64,000 nt of DNA, taken from assembly GCA_023374025.1 (NCBI GenBank), contig SIJG01000002.1, positions 3,045,626 through 3,109,625 of the forward strand, written 5' to 3'. This DNA is from Heterodera schachtii. Lineage: Eukaryota; Nematoda; Chromadorea; Rhabditida; Heteroderidae. How positions within the stretch are numbered: the stretch's first letter is position 1; every line of letters starts with the position of its first letter. A program made the translations under genes and the position numbers. The notes under the pieces are model-generated. The model saw only the letters and a program-made list of their open reading frames with translations. It did no database searches and was not told the DNA's origin. This document shows positions 1 through 12,625 of the stretch, piece after piece.

Positions 1-1231
1 TAAACACCGTGAAGGTGTCTGCTGACTGTATTCTCAGCTGTTGTATTGCTGGCGGTTGCCAGAGCAGTGGGTACTGTCCCCGGGATACGGTATTGCGAGG
101 AGACTCAGTTGTTGTTGGTGCCGTTTGTTGGCGGTTATGTGCCGCTATTGACGGCCCCACCGATACCGTATTCGATATCCTGTCCTCATCCCCCTGCTCT
201 ACCACGCCAGGCGTTGGTACCATCCGAATCAGAGGAACACCAGTGTACGGTGTCGGGTCGATAACCATTTTGTCCTGGTATACGGTATCATTTGAGCGGT
301 CACTTTCAGACCCTTCAAAATGCCATTGTTGCGGCTGTTGTTGTGTCATACTGCTGCTGCTGTTGCTGCTTCTGTTGAGCAAGCTCGTTATGTTCTGCTG
401 TTGCTGCCACTCAGCAATCGTTGGCATTGCGCACTCTGACCATTCCGTCGTTCCAAATTGGTCAGCGGAGGCCGGGCTAATCATCCATTGGGTCATCCCA
501 AATCCCAAATCCACGTGTCGCTGAGTGCCAATTTGGCCGGCGGATGCTGAGCCCATGGATTGGGTCCTTCCAAATCCCAAATTCATGTGTTGTTGATCCG
601 TGCCGAATTGGTTTGACCTTCCAAATCCCAAATCCACGTGTTGCTGATCCATTCCGATTAGGCCAGCGGATGCCGAGCCCATGGATTGGGTCCTTCCAAA
701 TTCCAAATTCACGTGTTGTTGATCCGTGCCGAATGTATGGCCGGCGGATGCTGAGCCCATGGATTGGGTCCTTCCAAATCCGAAATTCATGTGCCGTTGG
801 TCCGTGCCGAATTGGTTTGACCTTCCAAATGCCAAATTCATGGGTTGTTGATCCGTGCCGAATTGGTTTGTCCTTCCAAATCCCAAATCCATGTGCCGTT
901 GATCCGTGCCGAATTGGTTTGACCCTCCAAATCCCAAATCCATGTGTCGTTGATCCGTGCCGAATTGGTTTGTCCTTCCAAATCCCAAATCCATGTGCCG
1001 TTGATCCGTGCCGAATTGGTTTGACCCTCCAAATCCCAAATCCATGTGCCGTTGATCATCTGCTAAAATTCTGCTCCAAAAATCAGTCGGCCATTCGCTT
1101 GTCGATCCTTTGTCCCCATCAATTGTCATTATTTTTTCATATTCATCGACGCCCCAGCAAAGTTGGGCAAATTGAAAAAGCATTTTGAATAACACAAAAA
1201 ATGGCATCATTGCCGAAACTGACGAAGGCAT
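1..1231 (-). CDS. Secreted Q/G/N-rich tandem-repeat protein, 3' end outside window
   Basis: One reading frame stays open for 410 codons from an ATG at 1231 (second option 1210) to the window edge, so the C-terminus is missing. The N-terminus is hydrophobic (MMPFFVLFKMLFQFAQLCWG), consistent with a signal peptide, followed by an acidic linker around residues 30-55. Next come about ten units of roughly 17 residues with core QFGTDQ-(R/Q)HMDLGFGR, some joined by a TQSMGSASAG spacer. A Q/S-rich segment and a P/T/V-rich segment follow, reaching the edge. No stop interrupts 1.2 kb, although the opposite strand also has a partly open repeat frame (544-1188). Intron positions cannot be excluded. I do not recognise the family. 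Secretion plus low-complexity repeats would fit a surface-coat, cuticle or gland-secreted protein, but that is inference. Confidence 0.68.
   Translation of the reverse strand, partial: MPSSVSAMMPFFVLFKMLFQFAQLCWGVDEYEKIMTIDGDKGSTSEWPTDFWSRILADDQRHMDLGFGGSNQFGTDQRHMDLGFGRTNQFGTDQRHMDLGFGGSNQFGTDQRHMDLGFGRTNQFGTDQQPMNLAFGRSNQFGTDQRHMNFGFGRTQSMGSASAGHTFGTDQQHVNLEFGRTQSMGSASAGLIGMDQQHVDLGFGRSNQFGTDQQHMNLGFGRTQSMGSASAGQIGTQRHVDLGFGMTQWMISPASADQFGTTEWSECAMPTIAEWQQQQNITSLLNRSSNSSSSMTQQQPQQWHFEGSESDRSNDTVYQDKMVIDPTPYTGVPLIRMVPTPGVVEQGDEDRISNTVSVGPSIAAHNRQQTAPTTTESPRNTVSRGQYPLLWQPPAIQQLRIQSADTFTVF
545..1060 (-). repeat. Coding tandem repeat of about 51-66 bp
   Basis: Successive units share the core CCAATTCGGCACGGATCAAC on the minus strand. 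Units near 840-1060 are 51 bp and almost identical. Units nearer 500-780 are longer because they carry an extra CCCATGGGCTCAGCATCCGC-like spacer. All differences are multiples of three in the long open frame, as expected for a translated repeat. Confidence 0.8.
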
Positions 1232-1960
1232 TCAAAAATTGGAGAGAAAAATATTGGAAAATAATGAAAATTTAAGGAAAACTTTCCTTTTTTATATCAT
1301 CCGAGACATAAAAACATAATATTTTTATGAAAAAAACCACGTTTAACCCTTCGTCATGTGGTGGAAGCGTCGAAAAAAAAAATAAAATATAAAAAATAAA
1401 TAAATAAATATGAAATGGGCTGACTGAAATTTATGTTTTGCAAAAAATGCGCAAAAAGAAATTTAAAAATAATTGTTTTTAATAAAATAATTGGGTGAAT
1501 TTAAAAATGTAAATTATTAACAGAAAAATAGCGGAAAGCAAAATACAATTTCTGGTCTTATTTTGACAAATGATAAGAAAATTGTGAACAGAAATGAACA
1601 AAAAATCAGGAAAAGCAGAAAAAGATTAATTTTCAAAAAAACCCATGCCGAGGCACCCATTTTCCTATTTTTTTTTTACCCATTTTTAACAATTTTTTAA
1701 ATTTTATTTTTTGGTGCGTCCGCTGGCGCACGCCTGGCTCTGTGCTCTCTGACCCTCTCTCGCTCTTTCCTCACTATTTCCACGTTGATTTGTTTAGCTT
1801 CTCTCTGTCTCTCTCATTTTTCATTATTTATTTTTTAAGGCACCAAACCCCAGCAGAAATCCATGCTTAATTTGTTTGTTTTTTAAATTAATTCTTTTTT
1901 TTATATTTTTCTCTTTTTACCCTTTTTTTCTCTGTATGTTTTACCGCGTCATCAAATGCG
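1232..1960. other. AT-rich intergenic, no gene seen
   Basis: AT-rich sequence with homopolymer A/T runs and a short CT-rich patch near 1735-1830. It lies between two divergent genes and must contain both promoters, but I could not assign any element. Confidence 0.5.
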
Positions 1961-1968
1961 TATTCAAA

Positions 1969-3963
1969 ATGCTTAATGACAGCGGAACAGTGCCAAATTC
2001 TGCGCCAAAAATGATTTTAATCGCTGGCGGCTCAGCTGGTCTTACACATTTTTATTTTTAAATTTTAAATTTTAAATTTTTTATTATTTTAATTTTTATA
2101 TATGTATCACCAAGTGTCTAAACAAATAATTGGATTGGTAAATTTTTAAAAAATTGTCAAAAAAAACTTAAGAATTTTCAAAAATATTTCCGAATTAATT
2201 GCCATTTGCGAATCTTTGAAAATTTTACGGCATTTTCATTATTTTTATATTTTTTTAATTATGTAAAAAAATCAAACGAGCACTTTCTTCAAATCCATTC
2301 AAACTGGGCCCACCCTTTTTAATTGGCTTTCGGTTGCTTTAAAATGGCCATCGAATTGGCACCTTTTGCCTTTTCAAGCATTGAATTTGATTTAATTCGA
2401 ATTATTTTTTACGATGCGTTCTTTTATTATTTTTTGCTAAATTCTCTTCAAAGAGTCACAGGAACGTGGTGCACTGAACACATGCGAACTGTTCTCAATT
2501 CCCGACCTTTGTCCTCAGTCCAATTCCCCGCCAATGAATTCGGCACGACGCGCGCCGGCACTTTTCCAATTTCAAAAAGTAATTAGCACCATTTTCGGCG
2601 CTGATTTGATCAATTAAATAATTATTCCCCCATTGATTTGTTTGTTCAGAATGTTTTTGTGGTCGGTGGTTGTTCTGGCCCGGGACAACATTTGGCCAAC
2701 GCCGAATCTGTCCAATTTGACGGTCATTAAATTTTAGGCAATTTAAAATTAAATTGCTAAATTAAGGTAAAAACTTGACAGAATGGAAAGCATACGAATT
2801 CGAAGTGCCAAATGCTTTTTCCTGCGCCTCGTTTTGCCAATTTTTGGTCATTTAACTAATGAATATACTAATTAATGCCCAATTAAACCATTCGTTTTTG
2901 CTTCTGTTAAAGGATGGCACCGCTTTTGCTTTCGGAGGCTTTGACGGTGTCCAATGCTCGCGTCAGTCGCTTCGCATCCGCCCCCTCCCACAGTCTCTCC
3001 CTCCACCGTATCCCACCGTATTCCAACCGGAGAGTCCGCTACCGTATGCTCTGAAGAACGGTGTCGCCATCGCAGTGGCAGAAGAAGGCCAACGGCATGA
3101 GGAGGAAAGACAACGACGCATTTGGCTGGTGGGCGGTTGGGACGGACATCGGACATTGAAAACGGTGAAAATCAAATAAAAATGCAATAATTAAACATAA
3201 TTAAGTGTTAATTAGTCTAATTAGTTATTAAATAAGTTTTAATAAATCAATTAGTTATTAATTTCATAATTAATTAAATGGTTTTCCTTAAGCTGTTCGA
3301 ATATTCTTTGCCTGGGGGCGACTGTTCGCTGATTTGTCTTTTGCCCTGTAAAATAAATCCCCTCAGGGGATTTCCTCATTTTAAAATGCTTTTTCAGACC
3401 CAATCGAAGGCCATTCCATCGCAAAGTCTTCGCTGGTGGCCCCCCAAAAGGCATTCATTTCGGGCGGATTCGATGGCATTGGGGTTGGAAAGTGAAAATC
3501 AAAAAAGATTTGTATTTTTGCAAAATTATTTTAAATTTACAAAATAAAATTTTATTCGAAATCTTTTCTTTGCCTTTGTCACTTTTATTTTCCTATTTTT
3601 TAGCTCCGTTCCGATTTTCTCACCATCGATTTGCAGTCCGGCACTGTTCAGCATTTGGCCGGCGTTGGGCTGAGAACGGCACGAGAGAATCACTGCTCAG
3701 TGATTTTCGGCGATGGCCAAGGCAACGAATGGTTGGCCATAATCGGCGGATGTAAGCAAAATGCCAAACCAATAAACACACTAATTACCGCTTAATTACT
3801 ACCACCTCAAGGGGACGGACACAAGGCATTGTCGGATTGGGAACTGTTTGAGCTTCTCCCGGCGGCGCCATGGCTCCGAAAAACGGACAAAGGCCCCTGG
3901 GGGGAAAAGCCGCCGGAATTGGGCACAAAAAGGAACAGAGCGGCCGCACTTTTGATCTGCTAA
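1969..3963 (+). CDS. Kelch-repeat protein
   Basis: At least seven exons encode Kelch blades. Recognisable exons are about 1969-2037 (MILIAGGS), 2462-2578 (LNTCELF ... PPMNSARRAPAL), 2650-2722 (NVFVVGGCSG), 2782-2846, 2913-3164 (AFAFGGFDG and WLVGGWDGHRTL), 3398-3483 (AFISGGFDGIG), 3604-3751 (ENHCSVIFG ... WLAIIGG) and 3812-3963 (WDGHKALSDWELFELL, TAA stop). Phases join cleanly for 2462-2846 into 2913 and for 3483 to 3604 to 3812. The joins 2037/2462 and 3164/3398 do not keep phase, so a small exon is missing or the gene is damaged there. Double-glycine blades with downstream Y/W residues are the Kelch hallmark, and such proteins fold as beta-propellers that bind partner proteins. No BTB domain is seen. 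The true start is uncertain. Confidence 0.72.
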
Positions 3964-4212
3964 TATACTATAATTGCATTTGGAAAAGCTATCAAACTTA
4001 TTATTTCACTCACTTCGCCCATATCATTTTTCAATTAAATTTCAAAAATTAAAAAGGAATTTATTAATTGGCACTTCCATTTAATAAACAAAAAGCACAT
4101 TTCATCGAAATATAAAGGCAATTAATATTTCTTTTTGTCATTTCATTGGCTGTGCCATTCGAATTTCACTTCGTTTCTCTTTCTTTTCGTCTTTTCATCC
4201 TTCCGCCGTGGC

Positions 4213-4645
4213 TTATGGCGCTGTCTGTTCGTGGACAAATTTGGTCGCTTCATCCGTCAATTCTTTTGCGCCCGGAAGGACACGCTAAATTTAAAAAATG
4301 CTTTGAAAAAATAAAATTGATATTTCCTTTCTGTTTATTTTCTCTCTCTCTTCCTCGCTCTCTCTCTCTCTCTCTCTCCTTCTCCCTACCCACGTTCTAT
4401 CCCCCCTTCTCTCCTCCCCCTCGCATCTCCCTCTTCTCCACACTCTCTCACCATACCTCTTCAACAAATTTGCCAGCGCCGGTGTCTTCGTTGATTTCGC
4501 TGGCTTTGGCACCAACATCGTTCGCAAATTCCTTTACATCTTCAACCCTCTCTTTGATGGAGTCGATGATTAAGCCGCCGTTTGATTTGCGCATGGCGCA
4601 GAAAAAGAAAAAACAAAATGCCAAGAAAAACGGACGCATTGACAT
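4213..4645 (-). CDS. Small secreted helical protein, paralogue 1 (86 aa)
   Basis: Two exons, 4457-4645 and 4284-4213, are separated by a 172-bp GT-AG intron in phase 0 (donor GAAGAG/GTATGG, acceptor AAATTTAG). The N-terminus MRPFFLAFCFFFFCAMRKSNG is a clear signal peptide. The mature part (IIDSIKERVEDVKEFANDVG ... VLPGAKELTDEATKFVHEQT) is amphipathic, charged and cysteine-free, suggesting a helical peptide. It is a paralogue of the gene at 5513-6147, with the same intron position and the same VLP...(K/T)..V(K/T)..VHE block after the intron. I do not recognise the family. Nematodes secrete many short helical proteins from glands or hypodermis, so an extracellular role is inferred. Confidence 0.75.
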
Positions 4646-4659
4646 TTTGGCAAAATTTT

Positions 4660-5500
4660 AAAATTTGTTTGAGTCTTCTGAAAGAAAAAACAGAATTTTA
4701 TGTACAAAAATAAATAACTAAGCAATGGCATAACAAATTAGAGAAAGACAATGCTAAAAAGAGAGAAAGAACGGAAAAGATGAGAATGAAACGAAAAAAG
4801 ACAGTGCACACGACAGACAGTGAGAGAAAAGAGAGAAATTAAATAAAAATAAACATTAAGCACTGATTTATACAAAATAACATAACAAAATGATTTTTCC
4901 ACAGCCTTAAATAAAAGAAAATGAACAAAGATAACAAAATAAAATGGATGAATGATTCATACAAAAAAAAAATGAATTTGCCATTTTTGTAAATGTTTCT
5001 TCACATTTTTATAATAAAAATGCGTTCTCTCCGAGGAAAAGCCATCGGAATTTGAATGGGTGAGATGAAAAAGCATCGCAAAAGAAGCATTTTTAGCGAA
5101 AGATTATTCACTCATTCATTGGATGAGTCAATGGGAAAAAAGCGAAGGCATCGAAAAACGAAAAAACGATGAACAAATAAATCTGTGAATTTAAATAAAT
5201 ATTTAATTGATAATTATCAAATTAATTCTCTTTGTAAGCTTTTCATTTACAAAGGGACCACTGAAACAAAAGCCAAAAAAAGTGCCAAAGGTAAAGAGAA
5301 AAGGCAAAAGCGGCATCACACGCTTTAGCCCGACTTCGCCGTCGCCATTAATCCGTGAAATATTTATTTTGCTGAATTTCAATTTTATTTTATTTTTTAA
5401 AATTAATTTCCAATTTCTCCTCTCTTCTGTCCCTAATAAGTTTTGAGCATTTATTCCAAATGAATAATAATAATCAAACAATTAATTGTTGAGCGATTTT
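4660..5500. other. Intergenic AT-rich spacer
   Basis: Spacer between the two secreted paralogues, rich in AAAGAGAG and GAAAA runs. No coding potential or structured repeat found. Confidence 0.5.
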
Positions 5501-5512
5501 TCGATTATTTTC

Positions 5513-6147
5513 CTATTTTTGGTCCAATTCGATCACTTTGTACTTCTCTTTCTCCTGCGGTCCCTCAACAGAAACTGTCGTCGTTTTCTCATGGACCCAT
5601 TCCTTCACTTCCTCAAATTTCTTTTTGATCGTTGGGAGCACTGACTGAAAAAACAAAACAAAAATTTAATTTTAAAAGTGTTTCACTAAGAATGCCGAAC
5701 TTTTCCGGCAGCAGAGCCTATGATTCTGCAGAAATCAGTCATTCTCTGATCCCCTATTGATCAGTCAATTGCTCTTCTTTCCGACTGATCAATTCCTTTC
5801 TGCCAGTTCCAACAGATCGGTTTGTCCCAATTGTGCTTTCGATCATTATTTTTTTATGTCCGTTTTTGATCAGTTTATTTTCTCTGATATTTCTAACCGA
5901 TCAATTCGTCCGACTGATCAGTGCTTTCCCCCCCCCCCCCTTTCACCTCAATTAGCCATGCGCGTGCCTCCGACTCTTCAAATGCCTGCTTCGCCTTTTC
6001 ATATCCCTGCTGCATTGACTTGACCCCCTCACTCCATTTGTTGCTTATTCCCTCCAGCAAATCCTCAAACATTCCGCCGGCATTTGAACGGTCGACGGCG
6101 CAAAGGAAAAAAAGGCAAAACGCCAAAATGGCAAAGGGACGAAACAT
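5513..6147 (-). CDS. Small secreted helical protein, paralogue 2 (110 aa)
   Basis: Exons 5947-6147 and 5513-5644 join in phase 0 across a GT-AG intron (donor GAG/GTGAAA, acceptor TTTTTTCAG). The start is the ATG at 6147, giving the signal peptide MFRPFAILAFCLFFLCAVDR. The mature region contains FEDLLEGISNKWSEGVKSMQ and, after the intron, SVLPTIKKKFEEVKEWVHEK, then a short TTTVSVEGP stretch and a lysine/glutamate-rich tail. It has no cysteines after the signal peptide. Signal peptide, intron position and the VLP...VHE block match the gene at 4213-4645, so the two are a tandem duplicate pair. The C-terminal tail is about 20 residues longer here. Function unknown. Confidence 0.77.
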
Positions 6148-6159
6148 TTGGCGCAATTG

Positions 6160-9100
6160 AATTGATTTAAAATAGAAAAAGAGAAATTTATAAATTATTC
6201 ATTTGTTTCTTGCTGTTTCCGCGTCTAATGACTTATAATTAGACCAAAAAATCATTTTGCAATTGAACATAATGAAAAAAACATTTGGCCTATAAGTTAT
6301 ACGCACTAAAAAAAAGCCAAATATTTGAATGAAATATGTACTTAAAAACTGCCAAAAAATGGATTTTGGAGAAAAGGCCAAAATTGTCGGGGAGTAATTC
6401 TAATTGAATTTTTTTCCTTGGTTAAAGCTATTAGAACACTTATCGTAATTAAAATAATTTAGGGAAATGATAATTAATTAACTAATTAGAGAATTGGACA
6501 CTTTTGCATTGTTTATTCTCTTTGTTTGTTGAGTTATTACTCTCCAGTGTTGTTGTTCTTTGCTTTTTCTTTTTGCTAATAAGTGTTTTTGCATTATTAT
6601 TATTTTTTTTTGCTAATGACGGAATGCACAAACAAAACAAAACAAAACGAAACATTACTGCGCCGGAAGGGCACTTAATGATCAGCTAATTGCAACAAAA
6701 AAGCGGGACAGACATTTTTACAATATCCAACGGATGAGCAGAAAGAAGAAGAGCGATTTGAATTTGTAATGAAAGGTCGGCAATCACTTATTTGTATAGT
6801 CAAATTGACGGACTTTGAACTGGCAAAAGTGAAGCATTTTGGGCCCATTAGCCGGCGAGAAATGGCCATCATTAGAGGGAAAAGGCCGGCGGATTATGGC
6901 CGAGATCGATTGGGTCGGCGAATATTTGGGGACGAAAGTAAGCGGGGGGGGGGGGGGGGGTAAACGAAAACAGGGAAATGGGGCGGGGAAGTTAGAGGAC
7001 GCAAATTGTGGCCAAGAGGGAATGATTTGGCAAGTCTTTCAAAACCTATCTAATCCAAAACAATTGCCCCTTTGATGTGGGCCGCCTTCTTCATTTAATT
7101 GGCCGTCCGTTCTGCCGCGATGGCCCGCCGGTCCATCCTTCCTCCAATTAGAGACCTAATTGGTCAATCGCTTGGCCTTCCTCCTTCACAATGTTTTCTA
7201 ATCGTTTATATTTCAATCAAAAAGTGATAAATTTATTCAACAATGTTCGCCATTTTATGGCTAACAAATCGGCTCAAAAATGGGCTGCTTCTCGGCAATT
7301 TCAGCCACATGATTTGGATTATTTATTTTATGATAAAGGGCAGAAAAACAATGAAAAAATTTCGTCTTAAGCATTTCTTATCATTTTTCCCTATTATTCT
7401 TTTGTCTGATCGCCATTTAAGAATGAATATCCGCGCCAAAATTGGCAATTTTCTGACCAATTAATCTGATCAAAAAACGGATTAAAAATCAGAACGGAAA
7501 AATGAAATCACAAAATGATAATGGGAAAAAGAAAAGCTTCTTAGAAGTGTTTAATTTATTGTAATTTTCAAATAAACATAAAAATGCACTGAGAAATGGC
7601 CTAAAAATCGCATTGAAACAAATTTAAAATATTTTTAATTTATTTTCGTTACACTATTTTATTAATTGGTCTTACGGCACATTTACTCGCATTTTCAGCT
7701 TTCAATTATCGAAATGCTTTCTCATAATTCGAATCCCACATTTGTCTTATAGTTCACATCCATAACAAAAGTAAAAATGACGAATTTGTGTTTACTGTCG
7801 GTAAGGACAACTCAATTGAATTCAATTTTCAGATTTTCGGACCACGGCACGCAGCAGCAGCAGCTACGGCACGAGACTTAACTAAATGTGTAGCATTGGC
7901 ATTGGCATTGGCATTTCGTACGGGAGAGGCTACGAAATGGTCTTTTGCATGGCATACGGACAAATGACTCACGAGACAGAAGCAGCAGCCGGAACATACG
8001 AAGCATTTGTGTAGCATTGGGCAGGAAGAGGGTCCACAAGCAGTACAAGGAGCAATCCAACAGCAACGGCTAATGGAACAAGCAGTGGCACCCGTGCAAA
8101 ATGCCACCGCAACACGCGTGGCACCCACAGAAATTGGTCAGTTGCATATGGAATAACTTTAAATTTCAGGAAAATACTTTGACATAAGAACTATCAAATG
8201 AAAATTTCATAAGATCTCATATATTCAAAAAGTTTTCAAAATTAAATTTCACGACTGTTATGAATAGGGCTCCAATTTCTTAGGGGTGATTTTTCTAAAA
8301 ATTTTGGGCTGACAAACGCCAAAAATAGGTCAAATAGATTTTTTCAAATTTTTTAGGCTTTAGGTTCTAAAAAAACTAGAAAATAGGTGCTAATAACTCG
8401 GAAAGTAGCTTAACAACAACGACAAAAGAACAACATATTTTTTGTGAATTTCAGACCATAAGGAGCTCAGGAAAAAATATGTAAAAACCGAAAAAATTAG
8501 AACCCTAGTCATTAATTGGTTTTTTAAATTTGTAAACAAATCTATTTTTATAAAGAAATTTTATGAAATTTTACAGGCTGATAGCTCTTATGTCTAACAA
8601 TAAGTGTTTTCCGTTTAACTAATTTGTCAACTTTTTCATACTTTCTGACAAGTTCATCACTAAAATTACGCTCTTTAATTTGTAATTTTAATATTTATTT
8701 TTTATAAAATAATTTTATTTTATTTTTTTATTTTTAAATTATTTGCCATCTTTTTGATTCATGTATTTTTTTAAATATTTTTTGACGTAAATTAGAATAT
8801 TCACTTTAAAAAAATATAATAATAATTCTAAAGGAATCAAAAATTAGAATTATCTGATAATCTGATAATTATCAGTGGCACTAAATTGTTTCTGATGCAA
8901 TTAGTAAAATTGCTGTATTAATGAATGAGTCACTTCCGTACAAATTAAATTATTCTTCGGTCGGTTTGAGAAACCAAATAAAAACCTAATTAACAAAGAA
9001 ACATTAGCAAATGACGTCAAACTAATTTGTCGGCAGCTCAGTTCGCCCAATCCATGAGTCGTCCGCCGTCCACCATAAAACTCATTAGCACCAATCAATT

Positions 9101-11756
9101 AATTAATTTATTTATTAATTACTAATACAAAGGATCTCCCGACTCAATTAATTTTGCATTTGGTTATAAATAGCAAAAAGAGAGCATTTTGCGCAAAACA
9201 AATAATCATTACTATGTATTTGATAATTTTTATTATTTTTCGTTAATTTCGTTCTTCTTTTTTTTAAATGATGCAATTGCCACAACCATATTTTGTAAAA
9301 AAAAAATATGCAATTTTCCGTCTGAATTCCCTCATTAACTGATTAATTAATGAAATTGATTGTTGGCTTTCCGGCGCTTTATTTTTTTTGATTTTGCATC
9401 CGCCACTTTTTCCGTTCAATTTTTTTGCTTTTTTTTTGCAATTATTTTTATTGTTTTTATTTTTTAATTGATCAATAATACAAATTAATGAAATAAATGT
9501 GTATATGTTTGCACAAACATATCAATTAATGCTACTCCAACAGCATCTTTTCACATGAATTCCTCGGGCATTGGCACGGCTTTTCATTTTGCCACACGCG
9601 AAAAAGAAATTAAAAAATGGACAAACATTTAAAATATTAAAGGCGCCAATTATCATTAACATTCATTGATAATAAATAATAATTAATTTATTTATTTATC
9701 TCATTCTTCTCCATTTTCTTTTTTTGCTTCATCCTTTACCAATGACTGAGCAAATCGAACAATTTATCCGCTTTAATTATCTTTCATTTGTTCACAATGC
9801 CAAAAGTCCGTTCCTTTTTTTTGCGATTTGATCGGTTTTCTTTAATTTTGGTGCCTTTCTTCCGAATCCTTTGATCACTTCCCCACTCTCTTTTAATTAC
9901 CTTTTTCAATTAAAAATTCGCCCCTATCAAAAGGCGTAAAAATCCCTTTTCATTTGCCCAGCGGCGGAAACGCTCGCCTATCACTGATGAAAACTGATGA
10001 ACACAACACACGATCATTCTTTTGATTCCGATCAGTGGCGATCATCGCTCGTCCCTTCTCATTTTCCACTAAGAGATTTATGAGAGAGAGAGAAAAAGAA
10101 AGAGGATGAGAGACAGAGGGTGAGTGAGACAGGGAGAAGATAGAGAGTGCGTGAGATAGAGGGAAAGAGGGAGAGATAGAGGAGAATGAGAGAGAGTGTT
10201 AGTGTGCCTCAAACCCCTCCGCCCCGCCTCCTAAAATTTTTCGAACCCTCAGATTCGATTTCGGAGGGGGGGGGGGGGCGGAGGGGGCACTGCCCTCCAC
10301 CCAATGCCCCTCGTCCCCCCCCCCCCCCCCCCCTTTGGTCGGTTCCTCTCACTATCTTTTCCTTTTTGCTGGTGCGGCTCTTTTGGTTGTTGTTTGTTAT
10401 TCATCAACATCAAATTATGTTTCGATGGAATCAATCGTTTAGGGGGAAGGGACACTTTTGGGGCGGGGGGGGGGGGGCGGACGCGGCAGGGGGAGGGGGG
10501 GGGGGGGAAGGGAGGGGAAGGGAAGGGACATCATCACCCAACCCCTTGCCGCCCCCCCCCCCCACCGTTTGAACGGGGTCACCCCCAATAATTGGGGGAA
10601 CGGAATGGGCTAGGGATTATTTCTCTCTATCATTCTCATTCGCGTCCCCTCCCCCCCCCCCCCCCCCCCTCCCTATCTCGACGAGAAATTATTTGTTTGT
10701 TATTTTATTTTCGCCTTTGGAGCGAGGCAAAGACCGCCCGCCGCCGCCGTCCAACCAAACCAAAATTTGAAGCGGCGTAAAATTCGGGGCGGGGGGGGGG
10801 GAATATCCACCTATTAACATGCAATAATTGTTCAAATTTTAAAATTTAATCATAAAAACCCTAAAAACCTTTCCCTAAAAACTGTCCCCCTCCCCCCAAT
10901 TTTTTTCCAATTCAAATTTTCTCTTTTGGTGAATATTTGTAAAAATATTTCTGCATTCCATTGGCAGATAAAAGCCAAATACATTCTATTGAAAAACATT
11001 CACAGAATTTGTTTATTGGCAAGATTAAAAAAAGATTATTATTTTAAACAAAAATCAGTGAGAGGAAAAGGCGAAAAAAGGGGAAAAGGGGGGGGAGGGA
11101 CCAAAAATAGAAAAAATTAATCACATGAAAAGGAACGGACAATTCCCCCAAAAAGGCACTTGGCCATAAATGTTTAAGCATTTGAAGTGAACAAAAAATA
11201 AAATGTAATTTATGTATATTTCCTGTTTATCTTAAGGTGAAAATAAACCAACAGCAAAAACAAAAATTCCCAATTTTATTTCCACAAAATTGGAAAAATA
11301 AAAATGGAAGAAAAAAAAGAATTAAAGAAACAGTTTCTCCGAATAATGATTTTCCTCCTCATGTAAATTGCTGAACATTATTCATTAATTTCATACTTTT
11401 AAACAAATTATTTATTCTGTCGTCTCTTCGCCCTTTCGAATTTTAAATTTTAAATTGGACCCCATTAATTTCCCCCCCCCCCAACAAATTAAAAATTAAT
11501 TGCCCCCCCCCCTCCCAAACTGTTAACAATTAGTGCCCTAAAAGATAAGGAAGGAGTGAAAAGCACAGTTGTTACATACATAAAAACAAATTCATTGTTT
11601 TTTTTCTTGTCTTTTAGATTTCTTTGTACAAAATTTCAGTTCCTTTGCGGTGCCTAATAAGGCAATACCCAAAAAAAAAAATATTGCAAAAAATTTATTT
11701 TTTATTTTTTTGGCTCCAAAATCCTTTTTTTCTCATTGATGCCTTAAAGCTAAAGT
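6160..11756. other. Long non-coding region with homopolymer tracts
   Basis: No gene I can support. It contains poly-G and poly-C runs (for example 6945-6960, 10265-10280, 10313-10334, 10466-10508, 10548-10562, 10648-10670), GA-rich microsatellite sequence near 10080-10200, and long AT stretches. A Q-rich open stretch at about 7970-8150 (+) lacks a start codon. Poly-G/C lengths are likely to be unreliable in assembly. Confidence 0.5.
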
Positions 11757-11872
11757 ACCGTATTTACTCAATTAAAACCCCCTCTCGATTAGAACCCCCT
11801 CTCGAATAAAGCCCCCTTTCTGAGGTGGGTTGAACAATAGAGCCCCGGGGGCTCTAATCGAGTAAATACGGT
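11757..11872. mobile_element. Short palindromic (MITE-like) element
   Basis: The ends are inverted copies: ACCGTATTTACTCAATTA on the left and TAATCGAGTAAATACGGT on the right, spaced over 116 bp, with internal CCCCCTCTCGA repeats. A central GAGCCCCGGGGGCTC adds a second perfect inverted repeat. No target duplication is evident. Confidence 0.6.
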
Positions 11873-12625
11873 TCTAATTAACAATGATAATATATGTATT
11901 TTTAAATCTATGTAATCATTCACTCGAAACAAAAAAAATTTAAAATATTGTCAAGGAGATTCAGATTTTCCATACCTAACCTGGGCCTGACTTTTTTTCC
12001 CCATTTGACCTGGATTTCCTTGACAAAAATTCAGGTTGCCGAAAAATAGCCTGGACATTGACCTAGAACCAAGTCCAGTCGAGCTCTAATAACAACCAAT
12101 ACGTCCAATGTTGTATATGTTCATAGGAAGGATAAAAATTCTGAAAATGTTTTTCTTATTTTTTTTTTTTATTTTATTTATTTTATTAAAATAAACAAAA
12201 ATTCTCTCTGCATAATAATTCATTTTATTCATTTTTTTTTTTTTGCTTTTTCATATGGGCAGTCACATAAATATGTAATACTTACGATTATTTGATGTGT
12301 AATAGAGAAAATCGTGCGATAGAAATGTTTCTAGAAAATTCTCGCCATCATTTGAATGCGATTAAAAAAGGGAAGGGAAGGGAAGGGGGGGGGAGATTTT
12401 GTATGCTCATCCAAAGCCATTTCTGTTGCTGGGCCATTCCTTCCTAAGCACACAATTTTTATTTTATCGCCATTCAAAAAAGGAAACTTAGCTTAAAAAT
12501 GCCCTTCATAAAACAGCCAAAATGCAAAACATTTGCAGCATTTTTTGAGTTTAAGCTTACCTTTCCCCTCTCTTCTCTTTTATGGTCATCGGTAGAGCTC
12601 GAAGCGGGACGGGATCCCGTGGGAT

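Noticed and set aside
544..1188. Plus-strand 214-codon repeat ORF
   Set aside because: It is the shadow of the longer minus-strand frame, which has a signal peptide, consistent repeat phase and a longer open span.
7970..8150. Q-rich plus-strand open stretch (QQQRLMEQAVAPVQ)
   Set aside because: No start codon, preceded by a stop, and no convincing partner exon. It could be a remnant exon, but I cannot support a gene.
8269..8510. Possible short element with ends TAGGG(C/T)TC and AACCCTA
   Set aside because: Ends match only partly and no target duplication is visible.
10186..10780. Overlapping G/P-rich ORFs on both strands
   Set aside because: Produced by poly-G/poly-C runs, which give glycine and proline codons in any frame.
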